Positions 7,942 to 17,249 of a stretch of 64,000 nucleotides of DNA are shown here, one piece after another. Source of the stretch: Chloroflexota bacterium (GTDB lineage: Bacteria > Chloroflexota > Chloroflexia > Chloroflexales > Roseiflexaceae); contig JACAEQ010000108.1 of assembly GCA_013388755.1 (NCBI GenBank), positions 1-64,000 of the forward strand, written 5' to 3'. Each line of letters starts with the position of its first letter. The first letter of the stretch is position 1. Position numbers and translations under genes: made by a program. The notes under the pieces were generated by a model that did not search any database, had not been told where the DNA came from, and worked only from the letters and a program-made list of their open reading frames with translations.

Positions 7942-9879
7942 TCATAGATTCTCGATCACCAGCGGCTCAACCGGTTCTGCAAGATCGAAACCAAGGATGC
8001 GTGAGTAGAAGTACAACTCGGCCTCCAGCGCCCGGATGATCGTGTCCGCTTTGCGGAACCCGTGCTGCTCACCCGCGAACGCCAGGTATGCCACCGGTAC
8101 GCCCTTCACGCGCAGGGCCGCCACCATCGTTTCCGACTGGCCGGGTGGTACGACTTTGTCTTCCAATCCTTGCAGGAAGATCACCGGGCGATTGAGCTGC
8201 TCGACATGGTGGATCGGCGAGCGCGCGTGATAGATGTCTACGCGCTCAGGATACGGCCCGACCAGTCGGTCGAGATACCGCGACTCGAACTTGTGTGTGT
8301 CACGAACCAGCGCCTCCAGGTCGCCGACGCCGTAATAACTGGCGCCGGCCTGGAAGACATCGCGAAATGTAAGCGCTGCCAGCGTCGTGTAGCCGCCCGC
8401 GCTGCCGCCGGCAATGATCAGCCGCTGCGGGTCGGCCAGGCCCTGCGCCACCAGATAGCGCGCGGCATTGCAGCAATCGTCAACGTCCACCATACCCCAG
8501 GCACCGTCGAGTCGCTGGCGATAGGCGCGACCAGAACCAGTGCTGCCGCCATAATTCACATCCACGACCGCAATGCCCCGGCTGGTCCAGAACTGGATGC
8601 CCAGGTCGAAGGCCGCCGACGTCGCGCCGGTTGGCCCGCCGTGGCTCAACACCAGCAATGGCGGCACGTCGCCTGCCGGTGCGTTGAAATCACGGTTATG
8701 CGGCGGATAGTAGAACGCAAACGCTGTCAGGTCGCCTGCGGTGGGAAACTCGATCACGCGTGGTGTTGAGATGTAGCCGGGATCAACCGCAATGTCGCTC
8801 GACCGGCGGATCGTCGTCAGCGCGCCGCTCGCCAGGTCAAGCAGCATCAGCGTGTGCGGCGTGGCGGGAGAAGCGCCGATAAAGGCCACCCTGCCATTGG
8901 CGGCGCGCGGGCCGGAGAAGCCCAGATCGCTGAAGGGCAGGTCGAGCGGCGCCAGCACGCCGCTGGCGACATCAAGCGTCGCAAGCCTGGTTTCGCCGCG
9001 CGTTATGTAGCTGCATACCAGCCGCTCCGCCGACTCGACAGCATATGTGCCGGCGCTGAACACCCACATCGGCAGACCAAACTCGGCCTCCATGGGACAG
9101 AGTGGCTCGACCACACCATTGCGCCAGCGGTAGAGGTTCCACCAGCCGGTGCGCTCCGCGACGAAGTACAGTGTGCCATCCGGCCCCCATTGCGGCTGGA
9201 ACACGGCATCCTCGGCCCCGCCCGCAATACGCTGCGCGATGCCGGGTGCGCCATCGCTCAATACTGGTGCAACCCACAGCTCGGCCGCGTCCCACGGCAT
9301 ATCTGGATGGTTCCAGCTCAACCAGGCCAGGTTCCTGCCGTCAGGGCTCAATCGCGGGCTGGCGTAGAAGTCGGCGCCGGCGACGAGGACGCGTTGCTCG
9401 CCCAACCCGTCGAGGGGGATAGCAGCGATCGTATTCACCGCCTCACCGCTACCGCTGTGGTCCTCGCGTACACAGATCAGCCGGTTGTGCCCGTGGTCAA
9501 CCACCGCATCGGCATACCGCAGCGGCGCCTCAGGAGTGATCGGTTGCGGCGCAGCACCCGGTGCCTGGCGATAGAGTCGCTGGTCGGCAAAATTGCTGAA
9601 GTAGACCGTGCCTCTATCGACGACATACGGCGCGCCGCCATACTCGTGCACACGGGTACGGGCATTGAAGCCCGGCGGCGTGATATCTACAATCGTCCCA
9701 TCGGCGCCACGACGCACCACCACCACCCGGCCCTGTTCGGCGGGGCGGCCCTCCAGCCAGTAGATATCGTCGCCATCGAGCGCGATGTCATTCAACGAGA
9801 CGCCCGCGGTTGCCACCAGCACCGCACTGATCGGTGAACGCCAGGAACCGTAGGGAGCGATTTCTGTCTTCTGGTCCAT
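7942..9879 (-). CDS. S9 family prolyl oligopeptidase-type peptidase
   Basis: 645 residues. An N-terminal beta-propeller (about 15-370, with repeated SPDGRNLAWLSWN-like and WGPDGTLYFV blades) precedes an alpha/beta-hydrolase domain. The catalytic triad is Ser493 in GGSAGGY, Asp574 in GLEDKVVPP and His606 in GEQHGF, the order and spacing of acylaminoacyl peptidases and dipeptidyl peptidases of clan SC. No signal peptide is seen, so it is likely a cytoplasmic oligopeptidase. The start ATG is preceded by AGGAAGTG. It begins 6 bp after the LarA-like stop and is followed by a 94-bp gap. Confidence 0.92.
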   Translation of the reverse strand: MDQKTEIAPYGSWRSPISAVLVATAGVSLNDIALDGDDIYWLEGRPAEQGRVVVVRRGADGTIVDITPPGFNARTRVHEYGGAPYVVDRGTVYFSNFADQRLYRQAPGAAPQPITPEAPLRYADAVVDHGHNRLICVREDHSGSGEAVNTIAAIPLDGLGEQRVLVAGADFYASPRLSPDGRNLAWLSWNHPDMPWDAAELWVAPVLSDGAPGIAQRIAGGAEDAVFQPQWGPDGTLYFVAERTGWWNLYRWRNGVVEPLCPMEAEFGLPMWVFSAGTYAVESAERLVCSYITRGETRLATLDVASGVLAPLDLPFSDLGFSGPRAANGRVAFIGASPATPHTLMLLDLASGALTTIRRSSDIAVDPGYISTPRVIEFPTAGDLTAFAFYYPPHNRDFNAPAGDVPPLLVLSHGGPTGATSAAFDLGIQFWTSRGIAVVDVNYGGSTGSGRAYRQRLDGAWGMVDVDDCCNAARYLVAQGLADPQRLIIAGGSAGGYTTLAALTFRDVFQAGASYYGVGDLEALVRDTHKFESRYLDRLVGPYPERVDIYHARSPIHHVEQLNRPVIFLQGLEDKVVPPGQSETMVAALRVKGVPVAYLAFAGEQHGFRKADTIIRALEAELYFYSRILGFDLAEPVEPLVIENL

Positions 9880-9885
9880 ATCACG

Positions 9886-11145
9886 TCACTTCCTGAGCCG
9901 ATACAATATCTCGCCCGCTTTCGGTACGAGCAGAATCCCCTCTTCCTCACGGCCTGCCCAGGCCGCCGGATCAATCGTCGCCGGGTCACAGTAGCCGACA
10001 TTGTGCGCAGCGCAGCGCTCGGGCGATATGCCGGTCGCCAGGGTCACCCGGATGCGTGGCCGTTCACCAGACTGCGGATCGTACTCGCCAGCGCCGGCAA
10101 GATGGGTGCTGTGCGCCAGAACGCTCCACGGATGGTGCTTGAAGCGTTCCCATTGCTTCACAAAATAGTCGCGTACATGGTACCCGATAGCCGCAAGATC
10201 CGTGCCATGGGTCACGCTGAACTCGGTAATATGCGGCGCATAGATGATCAACTCGCCACCGTCGGCCACCACCGGCTCGAGTTTGTACATCCCCTTGGCA
10301 GCGGTCCAGATGTCCTGGTACATCGGCGGCATCACCGAGAGCACCCGCTGAAACGGGCGATCGACATAGCGCACATGCACCCGGGCCGAAAGGTCCGCGG
10401 CAGCCTGCCAGGCATCCTCGGGTGTGCTGATATAGATCCCGTTCAGTTGCCCGTTCCCCGGGGCAACAACCATTGCCACACAACTCTTCGGCGTCGGCAC
10501 CAGCGACGCCGCGCGGTCGATCAGCCGGCGCACCGGCGTCACCCCCGGCGTCCCGATGATGGCGTAGCAGGTGATGAGTGCGCCGAGCCAGTGCGAGACA
10601 TCAATCACCTCACGACCGCTGACACCGGGGAACAGGTATTTGGTGCCACCCGAAAAACCGACCACCTCGTGTGGAAATACCGGACCGCAGATCAGCAGCC
10701 GATCGTATTCCAGCACCAGCCGGTTGATCCGTACATCCACTGGCTGGCACAACATTCCTTCACTGATCTGGCTGACCTCATCGGCACTGATCGTCCCCAT
10801 GTGCGCAAATGTCGCCGGATCCTCCCAGCGATGGTTGAACACGCGCACACCACGAAAGGTCGTGGCCCATTCGTCTGGCTGAACGCCAAAGTGGCGATCG
10901 ATCTGGGCAGCGCTCATCGGCTGATGCGTCCCGAGTGCAATCAGCGCATCGAGTGCCGCAACACGCGGCGCAAGCGTGGCATGCACCAGGCGGAACAGTT
11001 GCGGCAGGGGCGCGGTGCGCGTGCCGTCAGGAACGATCAGCAAGACGCGCCTGCCATCAACCTCAAGCTGCGCCAGCCCGTCACGCACAATTGCTTCAAC
11101 TTCGGCATCGGAGAGGGTCCTGGCGGGGTCGCCAAATCCATGCAT
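9886..11145 (-). CDS. LarA-like nickel-pincer hydroxyacid racemase/epimerase (DUF2088)
   Basis: 419 residues, typical LarA length. The N-terminal domain has VPDGTRTAP and ALGTHQPMS, where the histidine matches a LarA active-site position; a later stretch, GPVFPHEVVGFSGGTKYLF, contains the H and K expected to coordinate and tether the nickel-pincer cofactor (around residues 160-180). LarA interconverts lactate isomers, and paralogues epimerise other 2-hydroxyacids. No larB, larC or larE is in view, so the cofactor would have to come from elsewhere in the genome. The gene sits 17 bp after uronate isomerase, suggesting a sugar-acid substrate (inference). AAGGATT precedes the ATG. Confidence 0.82.
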   Translation of the reverse strand: MHGFGDPARTLSDAEVEAIVRDGLAQLEVDGRRVLLIVPDGTRTAPLPQLFRLVHATLAPRVAALDALIALGTHQPMSAAQIDRHFGVQPDEWATTFRGVRVFNHRWEDPATFAHMGTISADEVSQISEGMLCQPVDVRINRLVLEYDRLLICGPVFPHEVVGFSGGTKYLFPGVSGREVIDVSHWLGALITCYAIIGTPGVTPVRRLIDRAASLVPTPKSCVAMVVAPGNGQLNGIYISTPEDAWQAAADLSARVHVRYVDRPFQRVLSVMPPMYQDIWTAAKGMYKLEPVVADGGELIIYAPHITEFSVTHGTDLAAIGYHVRDYFVKQWERFKHHPWSVLAHSTHLAGAGEYDPQSGERPRIRVTLATGISPERCAAHNVGYCDPATIDPAAWAGREEEGILLVPKAGEILYRLRK

Positions 11146-11162
11146 GGCACCAATCCTTGCTG

Positions 11163-12593
11163 CTACGCGCCCGACCCGAGGTTATATGCCTTGCGCGCCA
11201 GGCGCACCGCACAGTCGAGCGCCATCTCGTGCGCGTCATCCTCGTCAATCAGCCCTTCGAGCATCAGGCCGGCGATCCAGTCGCAACTGACGCGCCGCCA
11301 GACATCGTGGCGCGCCGGAATGGACGCAAAGGCGCGGGTATCATCGTTGAATCCGGCGGTGTTGTGCAATCCGGCCGTTTCGACAACCGTCTCGAAATAG
11401 CGACGCATGCCGTTCACACTGTCGAAGAACCACCATGGCGGGCCGAGCAACACGGCAGGATAGTGCCCCGCAAGCGGCGCCAGTTCACGGCTGTAGGTGC
11501 TTTCATCAAGGGTGAACAGAATGAGCCGGAAGCGCGGATCGGCGCCATAGGCGTTCAGAAGTGGGCGCAGATTGCGCGTCCATTCCGTCGCCAGGGGAAC
11601 ATCCGCGCCCCTGTCGGGCCCGAAACGGCTGAACAGTGCGTCGTTGTGGTTCCGCAGGCTGCCGGCGTGGAGCTGCATCACGAGCCCATCCTCCACGCTC
11701 ATACGGGCAAACTCGATCAACATGTGCCCGGTAAAGGCGGCTGCATCCGTGGCCGTCGCCGTACCACGCAACGCCGCGGTAAAGATCCGTTCGGCCTCGG
11801 TAGCCGAGAGGCGCGCGGTATAGGGCGTCTCGGCGGCATGGTCGGTTGCGGTGGCGCCAAGCTCCTTAAAGTAGGCGCGGCGCTGCTCCAGCGCGCGAAT
11901 GAACTGCGCGTAGCCTGTTATGTCAATATCACTTAACGCACCCAGGTGCTCGACGCTGGCGCGCCACCCCTCGGCATGCAGGTTGACCACCGCGTCCGGG
12001 CGGAAGGTTGGCCGCACGCGGTTCTCCCAGCCATCGGCGCGTAGCGTGCGGTGGTGATCGAGGCGGTCGGTTGCAGCGTCGGTGGTGCAGAGTGTTTCGA
12101 TCCGAAAGCGCTCGAACAGCCTGCGCGGGGTGTAGTCTTCGTGCGCCAGGCATGCAACCAGGTGGTCGTAGATTCGATCGGCGCTCTCGGCTGATGGCTT
12201 CTCGGTGACGCCAAAGAGCTCCACCAGTTCGGCGGCCAGCCAGAGGCCGGTGGGCGTCGCACGAAACAGGTGGAAGTGTTCGCAGAAACGCCGCCAGATC
12301 GCGCGAGGATCCGTTTCGACGACGGTTCCATCACGCGCCGGCACCCCCAGCGCCTCAAGCGGTACGCCCTGGCTGTAGAGCATTCGGAAGACGTAATGAT
12401 CGGGAATGATGAAGAGTTCTGCCGGCGATCCCGGCGTCGCGCCTGGTTCGGCCAGCAACGCCGGATCAACATGCCCGTGCGGGCAGACGAGCGGCAGGTT
12501 GCGCACTTCGGCATACAGGCGCACCGCAACCGCACGACGCGCCGGGTCCGCATCGAAACAGCGCTCGGGCGAAAGGCGCCAGGGTTCGGTCAT
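11163..12593 (-). CDS. uxaC: Uronate (glucuronate/galacturonate) isomerase
   Basis: 476 residues, standard for UxaC of the amidohydrolase superfamily, which converts D-glucuronate to D-fructuronate and D-galacturonate to D-tagaturonate. Diagnostic segments include the metal-binding CPHGHVDP near the N-terminus, HYVFRMLYSQG, HLGALSDIDITG, MQLHAGSLRNHN and GWWF-like PPWWFFDSVNGM in the C-terminal third. A TTG lies in frame 12 bp upstream, but ATG 12593 is preceded by GGAG at a 6-nt spacing. The downstream pathway genes (uxaB, uxuA, kdgK) are not in this window; the next gene is LarA-like. Confidence 0.93.
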   Translation of the reverse strand: MTEPWRLSPERCFDADPARRAVAVRLYAEVRNLPLVCPHGHVDPALLAEPGATPGSPAELFIIPDHYVFRMLYSQGVPLEALGVPARDGTVVETDPRAIWRRFCEHFHLFRATPTGLWLAAELVELFGVTEKPSAESADRIYDHLVACLAHEDYTPRRLFERFRIETLCTTDAATDRLDHHRTLRADGWENRVRPTFRPDAVVNLHAEGWRASVEHLGALSDIDITGYAQFIRALEQRRAYFKELGATATDHAAETPYTARLSATEAERIFTAALRGTATATDAAAFTGHMLIEFARMSVEDGLVMQLHAGSLRNHNDALFSRFGPDRGADVPLATEWTRNLRPLLNAYGADPRFRLILFTLDESTYSRELAPLAGHYPAVLLGPPWWFFDSVNGMRRYFETVVETAGLHNTAGFNDDTRAFASIPARHDVWRRVSCDWIAGLMLEGLIDEDDAHEMALDCAVRLARKAYNLGSGA

Positions 12594-12662
12594 GGTATGC
12601 TCCAATCATGCACACGAGGCGCGTATAGCATACCGCGACTGTCGCCAGCGGGCAACCGGTTG

Positions 12663-14675
12663 TCACGTTCGGCGCACCAGCGGCAGCCAGACAACGCGCG
12701 CGCCGACGATCACCATCGCGCGCAGGTCGGCTGTGTACCCACCTTCGAGCCGCCCGTTGATGAAGAGCACGACCGGCGTCGCAAGCCCGGCGTCAATCCG
12801 CGCACGGAACGTGAGCGTCACGGTCTGGCCGGCGACGACGGTCCCGTTCCAGGTCACGGTCTGCCCGCTGACGCCGGCCATGCCGTGTGATGCGACCAGA
12901 CCGCCATCATAGCTCAGGCCGGCGGGCAGTGTGGTACTGAACTGCATTGCTGCCAGCGATGCGCCGCCGACATTGTTCAGTTCCAGACGCATCGTAATCA
13001 CGTCGCCCGGTTGTGGCAGAGCGCCGAGCGCGGTGTAGGTCGCGCGCAACGGGTTGGGCGGCGCTGCGCCGGTACGCAGGAAGCTGCCACGCCCGGTGCC
13101 CCAGAGCACCCGCGCATTCGCCGTCCCCGGCAGATCATAGGCCACCATGCCGCTCCCTACCGTTCCGACGACCAGTTCGAGATCGGCGTCGGTGTCAATG
13201 TTCGCCAGCGTTGGCGCGGCCAGCGCGCCGTTCCATGCGTTGGCGTCGCTGCTGCGCGGGGCTGGCAGGGCGAACTGCTGCAGCACGTTCCCCTGCCAGT
13301 CGGCGACGATGATTCTGCCGACGCGCCGCCCGCCATTGCGTGGCCATGTGCCCAGGATCACCTCGGCTTTGCCGTCATTGTCCACATCAACGACTACCGG
13401 CTCAGAGGCGAATGACCACTCGCCGGCAAGCGCAGTAACATCGAGTGGCCAGGAGCCACGCTGAGTTTTGTCCATCCAGAACGCGTGCAACGTGCCATCG
13501 TACGAAGCGTACAGGATCTCGCGCACGCCGTCGCCATCGAGATCGGCGACAACCGGGTTCGGCAGGGCGCTCTGGATGACGTTGTAATCCTCGGAGAGCG
13601 GCGCGCCGGTACTGCTCAACGGAGGAATCGCCGTCCAGTCGAAGCTGCCGGCGGCCCAGCGCGACCGGTCGGGATGAAAGATGAAAGGTAACTGGCGCAG
13701 GCTGCTGTATGGACTGGTGCCACAGTTATAGACATTGCCGACAGCGATCACTTCAAGCGCGCCATTGCCGTCCATGTCGGCGATCACGGGCGCGCTGTCG
13801 GCCCAGTTCGGCCGGTGCTCAACGCCGCAGTTTGCGTAGCCCCGCAGGTCCACCGCATCATCGACATGGACGCCAACCTGGCTCCAGACCTTCGGACCCC
13901 GGGGATTTGAGGCATTGTAGCGCGCATTGGCCCCGATCTGGCTGCCATCGTCATTGAAGGCGCTGATATAATGCACGTCGGACGGGCCGATGATCTCGCC
14001 GCGACCATCGCCATCAATATCGGCGATGGCGATATTCTGGTTGTACGCGCCAGCCGCATAACCGGTGCCGCCAGGCGCGATCTGCGGCCAGCCGGGGCGT
14101 GTCGTTCCATCGAACTGTAACACCGTCCACACACCGCTGCCACCACTCGCCCGCGCGACAACAATCTCCATACGCCCATCACCATCAAGATCAGCCACGG
14201 CCAGCGAGCGTATCTCGGCAGTGAACGGCTGGCGCGGCCATCCTGGTTTGAAGGAGCCATTCCCGTCGTAGACGCCAACCCATCCGCCGCTATGCGCCGT
14301 CACCAGTTCCAGGGGGCCATCACCGTCAATATCGGCGACCGCAATGCCTGGCCAGGTGCGGCCAACGTCGCTGCTGCCGGTGTAACTGCGATCATGGCCG
14401 GAGCGTACCGTCCAGAGCGGAGCACCGGTTGCGCCATCCACCACGTCAATTTTGTAGGCCGACCAGATCACCTCGGCATCGCCATCGCCGTCCAGGTCGG
14501 CGACCGCCGGTGACGAATACCAGCCAGTCTGGCACCATGAACTGAAACACCCGGCATACTGCCATTTTGGTGTCGGCGTGATGATGGTTGCGGCAGGCAC
14601 GCCCTGCGCCGGAACAGGTGCCGCTGGCGCCAGCATGGCCAGCGCAAAGAGCAGGAAGAGGCCAGGACGGGTCAT
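12663..14675 (-). CDS. Secreted FG-GAP/VCBS repeat protein with DUF11-like C-terminus
   Basis: 670 residues from ATG 14675, which starts directly at a signal peptide (MTRPGLFLLFALAMLAPAAP). The frame upstream of this ATG is open but lacks a plausible N-terminus. At least eight calcium-binding FG-GAP blades are visible (ADLDGDGDAEVIWSA, ADIDGDGPLELVTA, ADLDGDGRMEIVVA, ADIDGDGRGEIIG, ADMDGNGALEVIAV, ADLDGDGVREILYA, VDVDNDGKAEVILG, ANIDTDADLELVVG), forming an integrin-like beta-propeller. Residues about 560-670 form a conserved-repeat (DUF11-like) beta-sandwich ending WLPLVRRT. It is an exported surface or matrix protein of unknown ligand. Confidence 0.85.
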   Translation of the reverse strand: MTRPGLFLLFALAMLAPAAPVPAQGVPAATIITPTPKWQYAGCFSSWCQTGWYSSPAVADLDGDGDAEVIWSAYKIDVVDGATGAPLWTVRSGHDRSYTGSSDVGRTWPGIAVADIDGDGPLELVTAHSGGWVGVYDGNGSFKPGWPRQPFTAEIRSLAVADLDGDGRMEIVVARASGGSGVWTVLQFDGTTRPGWPQIAPGGTGYAAGAYNQNIAIADIDGDGRGEIIGPSDVHYISAFNDDGSQIGANARYNASNPRGPKVWSQVGVHVDDAVDLRGYANCGVEHRPNWADSAPVIADMDGNGALEVIAVGNVYNCGTSPYSSLRQLPFIFHPDRSRWAAGSFDWTAIPPLSSTGAPLSEDYNVIQSALPNPVVADLDGDGVREILYASYDGTLHAFWMDKTQRGSWPLDVTALAGEWSFASEPVVVDVDNDGKAEVILGTWPRNGGRRVGRIIVADWQGNVLQQFALPAPRSSDANAWNGALAAPTLANIDTDADLELVVGTVGSGMVAYDLPGTANARVLWGTGRGSFLRTGAAPPNPLRATYTALGALPQPGDVITMRLELNNVGGASLAAMQFSTTLPAGLSYDGGLVASHGMAGVSGQTVTWNGTVVAGQTVTLTFRARIDAGLATPVVLFINGRLEGGYTADLRAMVIVGARVVWLPLVRRT

Positions 14676-14741
14676 CGTGTCGCTCGCTTCACTCGGCTGC
14701 CGTAACGGCGCATGATCGCCCATTGACGCGTGTGCGCCGGT

Positions 14742-15365
14742 ATGGCATGCTACGGTATCAGGCCGACTCTACACGATGATACTGGTACAGAGCATGACAA
14801 TTGGATCGCAAGTCAGGAGCAATACGATTTGCAGCCCGGTGAACTCCCATCCTGGCTTCAAGAGCGCCTGCCCGCCGAACTATGCAATGAGCCGCCGCAC
14901 GTCGCCGTGTATGATGATGAAATTGTCATCACGTTGACTGCGGTTGATGTGCCGGACGCCGGTGTGGACAGCGCTGAACGCCGCGTCGCCGAGCAGGCGG
15001 CGATTGCCCGGTTGCGTGAGGCAAGTCGCCCGCTCCGCATAACGCTGGCGCGTGAGATCCAGCGCGCCGCTGGCCTGCCGGTAGCCTGGGCGCTCCGTGT
15101 CGGCGCAAGCGAAATACTCTTCACCAGCCGCACGGCGCCGGTGATGACGCGCCTCAACCGGCGCGAGCGCGAGGTGCTCGACACGCTGGTGGCTGTCGGT
15201 ATCGCTGAGACGCGCAGCGCCGCGCTGGCATACGTCGTGCGCGCGTTTGCCGCCGAGTACGCCGCCTGGATGGAGGAGGCGCGCCAGGCGTTGCGTGGCG
15301 TCGAAGCGGTGCGCGCGCGGCTCAGGCACGCACCACGGGAGAGAAAACCGGAGATTGATGAATGA
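14742..15365 (+). CDS. Conserved hypothetical protein with helix-rich C-terminus
   Basis: 207 residues from ATG 14742 (a GTG lies 12 bp further up). Residues about 40-125 are of mixed strand/helix character with no motif I recognise. Residues about 130-165 (LNRREREVLDTLVAVGIAE and following) are compatible with a ribbon-helix-helix or winged-helix-like DNA-binding segment, and the last 40 residues form an Arg-rich amphipathic helix. It is divergent from the FG-GAP gene and 49 bp upstream of the histidine kinase. A regulatory role is possible but unproven. Confidence 0.6.
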   Translation: MACYGIRPTLHDDTGTEHDNWIASQEQYDLQPGELPSWLQERLPAELCNEPPHVAVYDDEIVITLTAVDVPDAGVDSAERRVAEQAAIARLREASRPLRITLAREIQRAAGLPVAWALRVGASEILFTSRTAPVMTRLNRREREVLDTLVAVGIAETRSAALAYVVRAFAAEYAAWMEEARQALRGVEAVRARLRHAPRERKPEIDE

Positions 15366-15377
15366 GGCCGCGCTCTC

Positions 15378-15406
15378 ATGGCAACCAGTGCGCGAGATGT
15401 TATAAT
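15378..15406 (+). promoter_or_regulatory. Extended -10 promoter directly at the histidine kinase ATG
   Basis: TGT-TATAAT (hexamer 15401-15406) has an ATGGCA -35-like box 17 nt upstream (15378-15383) and ends exactly 7 nt before the ATG at 15414. The spacing matches priA. The mRNA would start at or beside the start codon, and no Shine-Dalgarno sequence is present. Confidence 0.6.
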
Positions 15407-15413
15407 CCATGGC

Positions 15414-16931
15414 ATGTCAATCGGCACGCGCCTGACAATTTCATATGTTGGCTTTTTCGCCGCAGCGCTGCTGGCTCTGCACATCGGGCTGTATATGATC
15501 GTGCGGAGTTCGCTGATCGGCAGCGTCGACAGCGAACTGCGGCTCGGTGTCGAGGTGTTGCGGCGTGGCTTTGCCGAGAGCAACGAGACGCCCTACGGGT
15601 TCTTTCGCGACGATCAGTTACGCGCCATTCTGTTGCGCCAGCCGCCGCTCCGCGACTTCGAGGCGACCAGTCTGTACGTGCAGTTTTTCGATGTCCGGGG
15701 TAAGCTCGTGGGCCGCTCGCCGAATATTGGCGACGGCGAGCTTGCAACTGCGCTCGCACTCGATCCACAGCAGTTTGCCAGGGCGATTGACGGGGCCGAC
15801 CAGCTCGATACGCTGGAACGGGGCGAGATCCGGATGCGCGTCCTGACGGTACCGCTCACGTTCACCAACCCAGTGACCCGGCGCGATGAAGTCGTTGGCG
15901 TCCTCCAGGTTGCGCGATCGATGGCTGAAACCGAGCACGCGCTGCGCTTGCTGTTCTACGCGCTCGCTGGCGGTGGCATCGTCGTACTGCTCGCTGCTGC
16001 TCGCGGCGGCACATGGTTGACCCGCGCCGCGTTTCGCCCGATTGATGAAATCACCCAGACGGCACAGAGCATTGTGCGCGCCGAAGACCTGAGTCGCCGC
16101 GTGCCGGTGCCGCCCGCCGCTGATGAATTACAGCGCCTGACGGTCACAATCAATGAGCTGCTGGCGCGCCTCGAAGAGTTGTTTACTACCCAGCGCCGTT
16201 TCATTGCGGATGTCTCGCACGAATTGCGCACGCCATTGACGGCCATGCAGGGCAACCTGGAGGTTCTGGCGCGCGGCGCCGTGAACGACCGGCAACTCCT
16301 CGACGAGTCGCTTGACGATATGCGGCGCGAAGTTGCCCGCCTGATCCGGATGGTGAATGATCTGTTGCTGCTGGCTCGTAGCGATTCCGGGGTGGAGATC
16401 CGCCGCGAGCCGGTCGAACTTGATACGCTGTTGCTGGAACTGCATCGCGAATTGCGACCGCTGGCAGGTCGCGTCACGCTTCGCATCGGTGAAGAGGACC
16501 AGGCCATCGTGATCGGTGACCGCGACCGGATCAAGCAGGCGCTGCTGAACCTGGGCGTCAACGCGTTGCAGCATACCCCGCCCGGCGGTGTGGTGACGTT
16601 GAGCCTGACGGTTCGTGATGGGTATGCCGCACTCTGCGTCGCCGACACTGGTTATGGCATCGCCAGCCATGATCTACCGCATATTTTCGAACGCTTCTAC
16701 CGCGCCGATCGCTCGCGTAGCCGTAATGTCGGCGGTGCGGGGCTTGGCCTCTCGATCGTGCGCTCGGTAGTGGAAGCCCATGGCGGCCAGGTGACAGTCA
16801 CGAGTGAACCGGGCCAGGGAAGCCGCTTTACAATTCTGTTGCCGCTCGCCTCACTAGCCGCAGGTGAACCGCCGATCACAACGGACGAGACCGCCGAACA
16901 GCACGATGCGCCAGTGATCAGCGCCTTGTGA
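15414..16931 (+). CDS. Membrane sensor histidine kinase (orphan)
   Basis: 505 residues. First transmembrane helix about 8-32, an extracytoplasmic sensor of roughly 140 residues, a second helix about 175-195, a HAMP domain (about 200-255), a HisKA box with phospho-acceptor H269 in DVSHELRTPL, and a HATPase_c domain with the N box (NLGVNALQHTP), G1 (DTGYGI), F box (FERFYRADRSRSR) and G2 (GGAGLGLSIV). This is a complete OmpR-partner type kinase. No response-regulator gene is adjacent. The following locus is decayed, so a former partner could have been lost, but nothing in the remnants shows one. Confidence 0.92.
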   Translation: MSIGTRLTISYVGFFAAALLALHIGLYMIVRSSLIGSVDSELRLGVEVLRRGFAESNETPYGFFRDDQLRAILLRQPPLRDFEATSLYVQFFDVRGKLVGRSPNIGDGELATALALDPQQFARAIDGADQLDTLERGEIRMRVLTVPLTFTNPVTRRDEVVGVLQVARSMAETEHALRLLFYALAGGGIVVLLAAARGGTWLTRAAFRPIDEITQTAQSIVRAEDLSRRVPVPPAADELQRLTVTINELLARLEELFTTQRRFIADVSHELRTPLTAMQGNLEVLARGAVNDRQLLDESLDDMRREVARLIRMVNDLLLLARSDSGVEIRREPVELDTLLLELHRELRPLAGRVTLRIGEEDQAIVIGDRDRIKQALLNLGVNALQHTPPGGVVTLSLTVRDGYAALCVADTGYGIASHDLPHIFERFYRADRSRSRNVGGAGLGLSIVRSVVEAHGGQVTVTSEPGQGSRFTILLPLASLAAGEPPITTDETAEQHDAPVISAL

Positions 16932-16938
16932 CGGCAAC

Positions 16939-17079
16939 ATGAACGTCGATATGCTCCTCGTCTCTGGTCTGCTGGCGTTGACCGTGGTCCTGTTTGCCAG
17001 CGAGCGGTTACGTCTGGATGTCGTGGCGCTGCTGGCGCTGCTGGCGTTGATGTTGACGGGAATACTCACGCCTCGATGA
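16939..17079 (+). pseudogene. N-terminal remnant of an SLC13/ArsB-type permease
   Basis: From ATG 16939, 8 bp after the histidine kinase stop, 46 codons encode two hydrophobic helices separated by SERLRLDVVALLALLALML, which is the characteristic N-terminus of divalent anion:sodium symporter (SLC13-like) permeases of about 590 residues. Coding then stops at TGA 17077, immediately after GILTP, where intact relatives continue with E-A-L-x-G-F. The rest of the permease is absent. It is read as the truncated 5' end of a gene cut by a deletion. Confidence 0.7.
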
Positions 17080-17218
17080 CCCGACCACACCTGGCGTGCT
17101 CGATGATGCGGTTGACGAAATCATTACCGTCGTGCTTGAGAAAGATGCGCGCGTGGTCTTTGTTGAGAATGGCGCGCTGGCGCCACACCAGCGTATCGCG
17201 CTGATTCTGCGCTACTGA
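17057..17218 (+). pseudogene. C-terminal remnant of a baeRF-like protein
   Basis: In the +1-shifted frame relative to the permease remnant, about 50 codons encode VDEIITVVLEKDARVVFVENG and then ALAPHQRIALILRY before TGA 17216. This matches the C-terminal eL30e-like end of bacterial archaeo-eukaryotic release factor (baeRF) family proteins, which typically finish with a similar A-L-I-L-R-Y. No start codon or N-terminal domains are present; the frame opens after TGA 17054. It is the 3' end of a second gene joined to the permease fragment by one deletion. Family assignment is from memory of the motif. Confidence 0.55.
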
Positions 17219-17249
17219 CCGGCCAGGGCCGCGCCGAGCGGACAAGCGC

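Noticed and set aside
16939-17218. One intact small membrane protein
   Set aside because: The two fragments are in different frames and each matches only an end of a larger protein.
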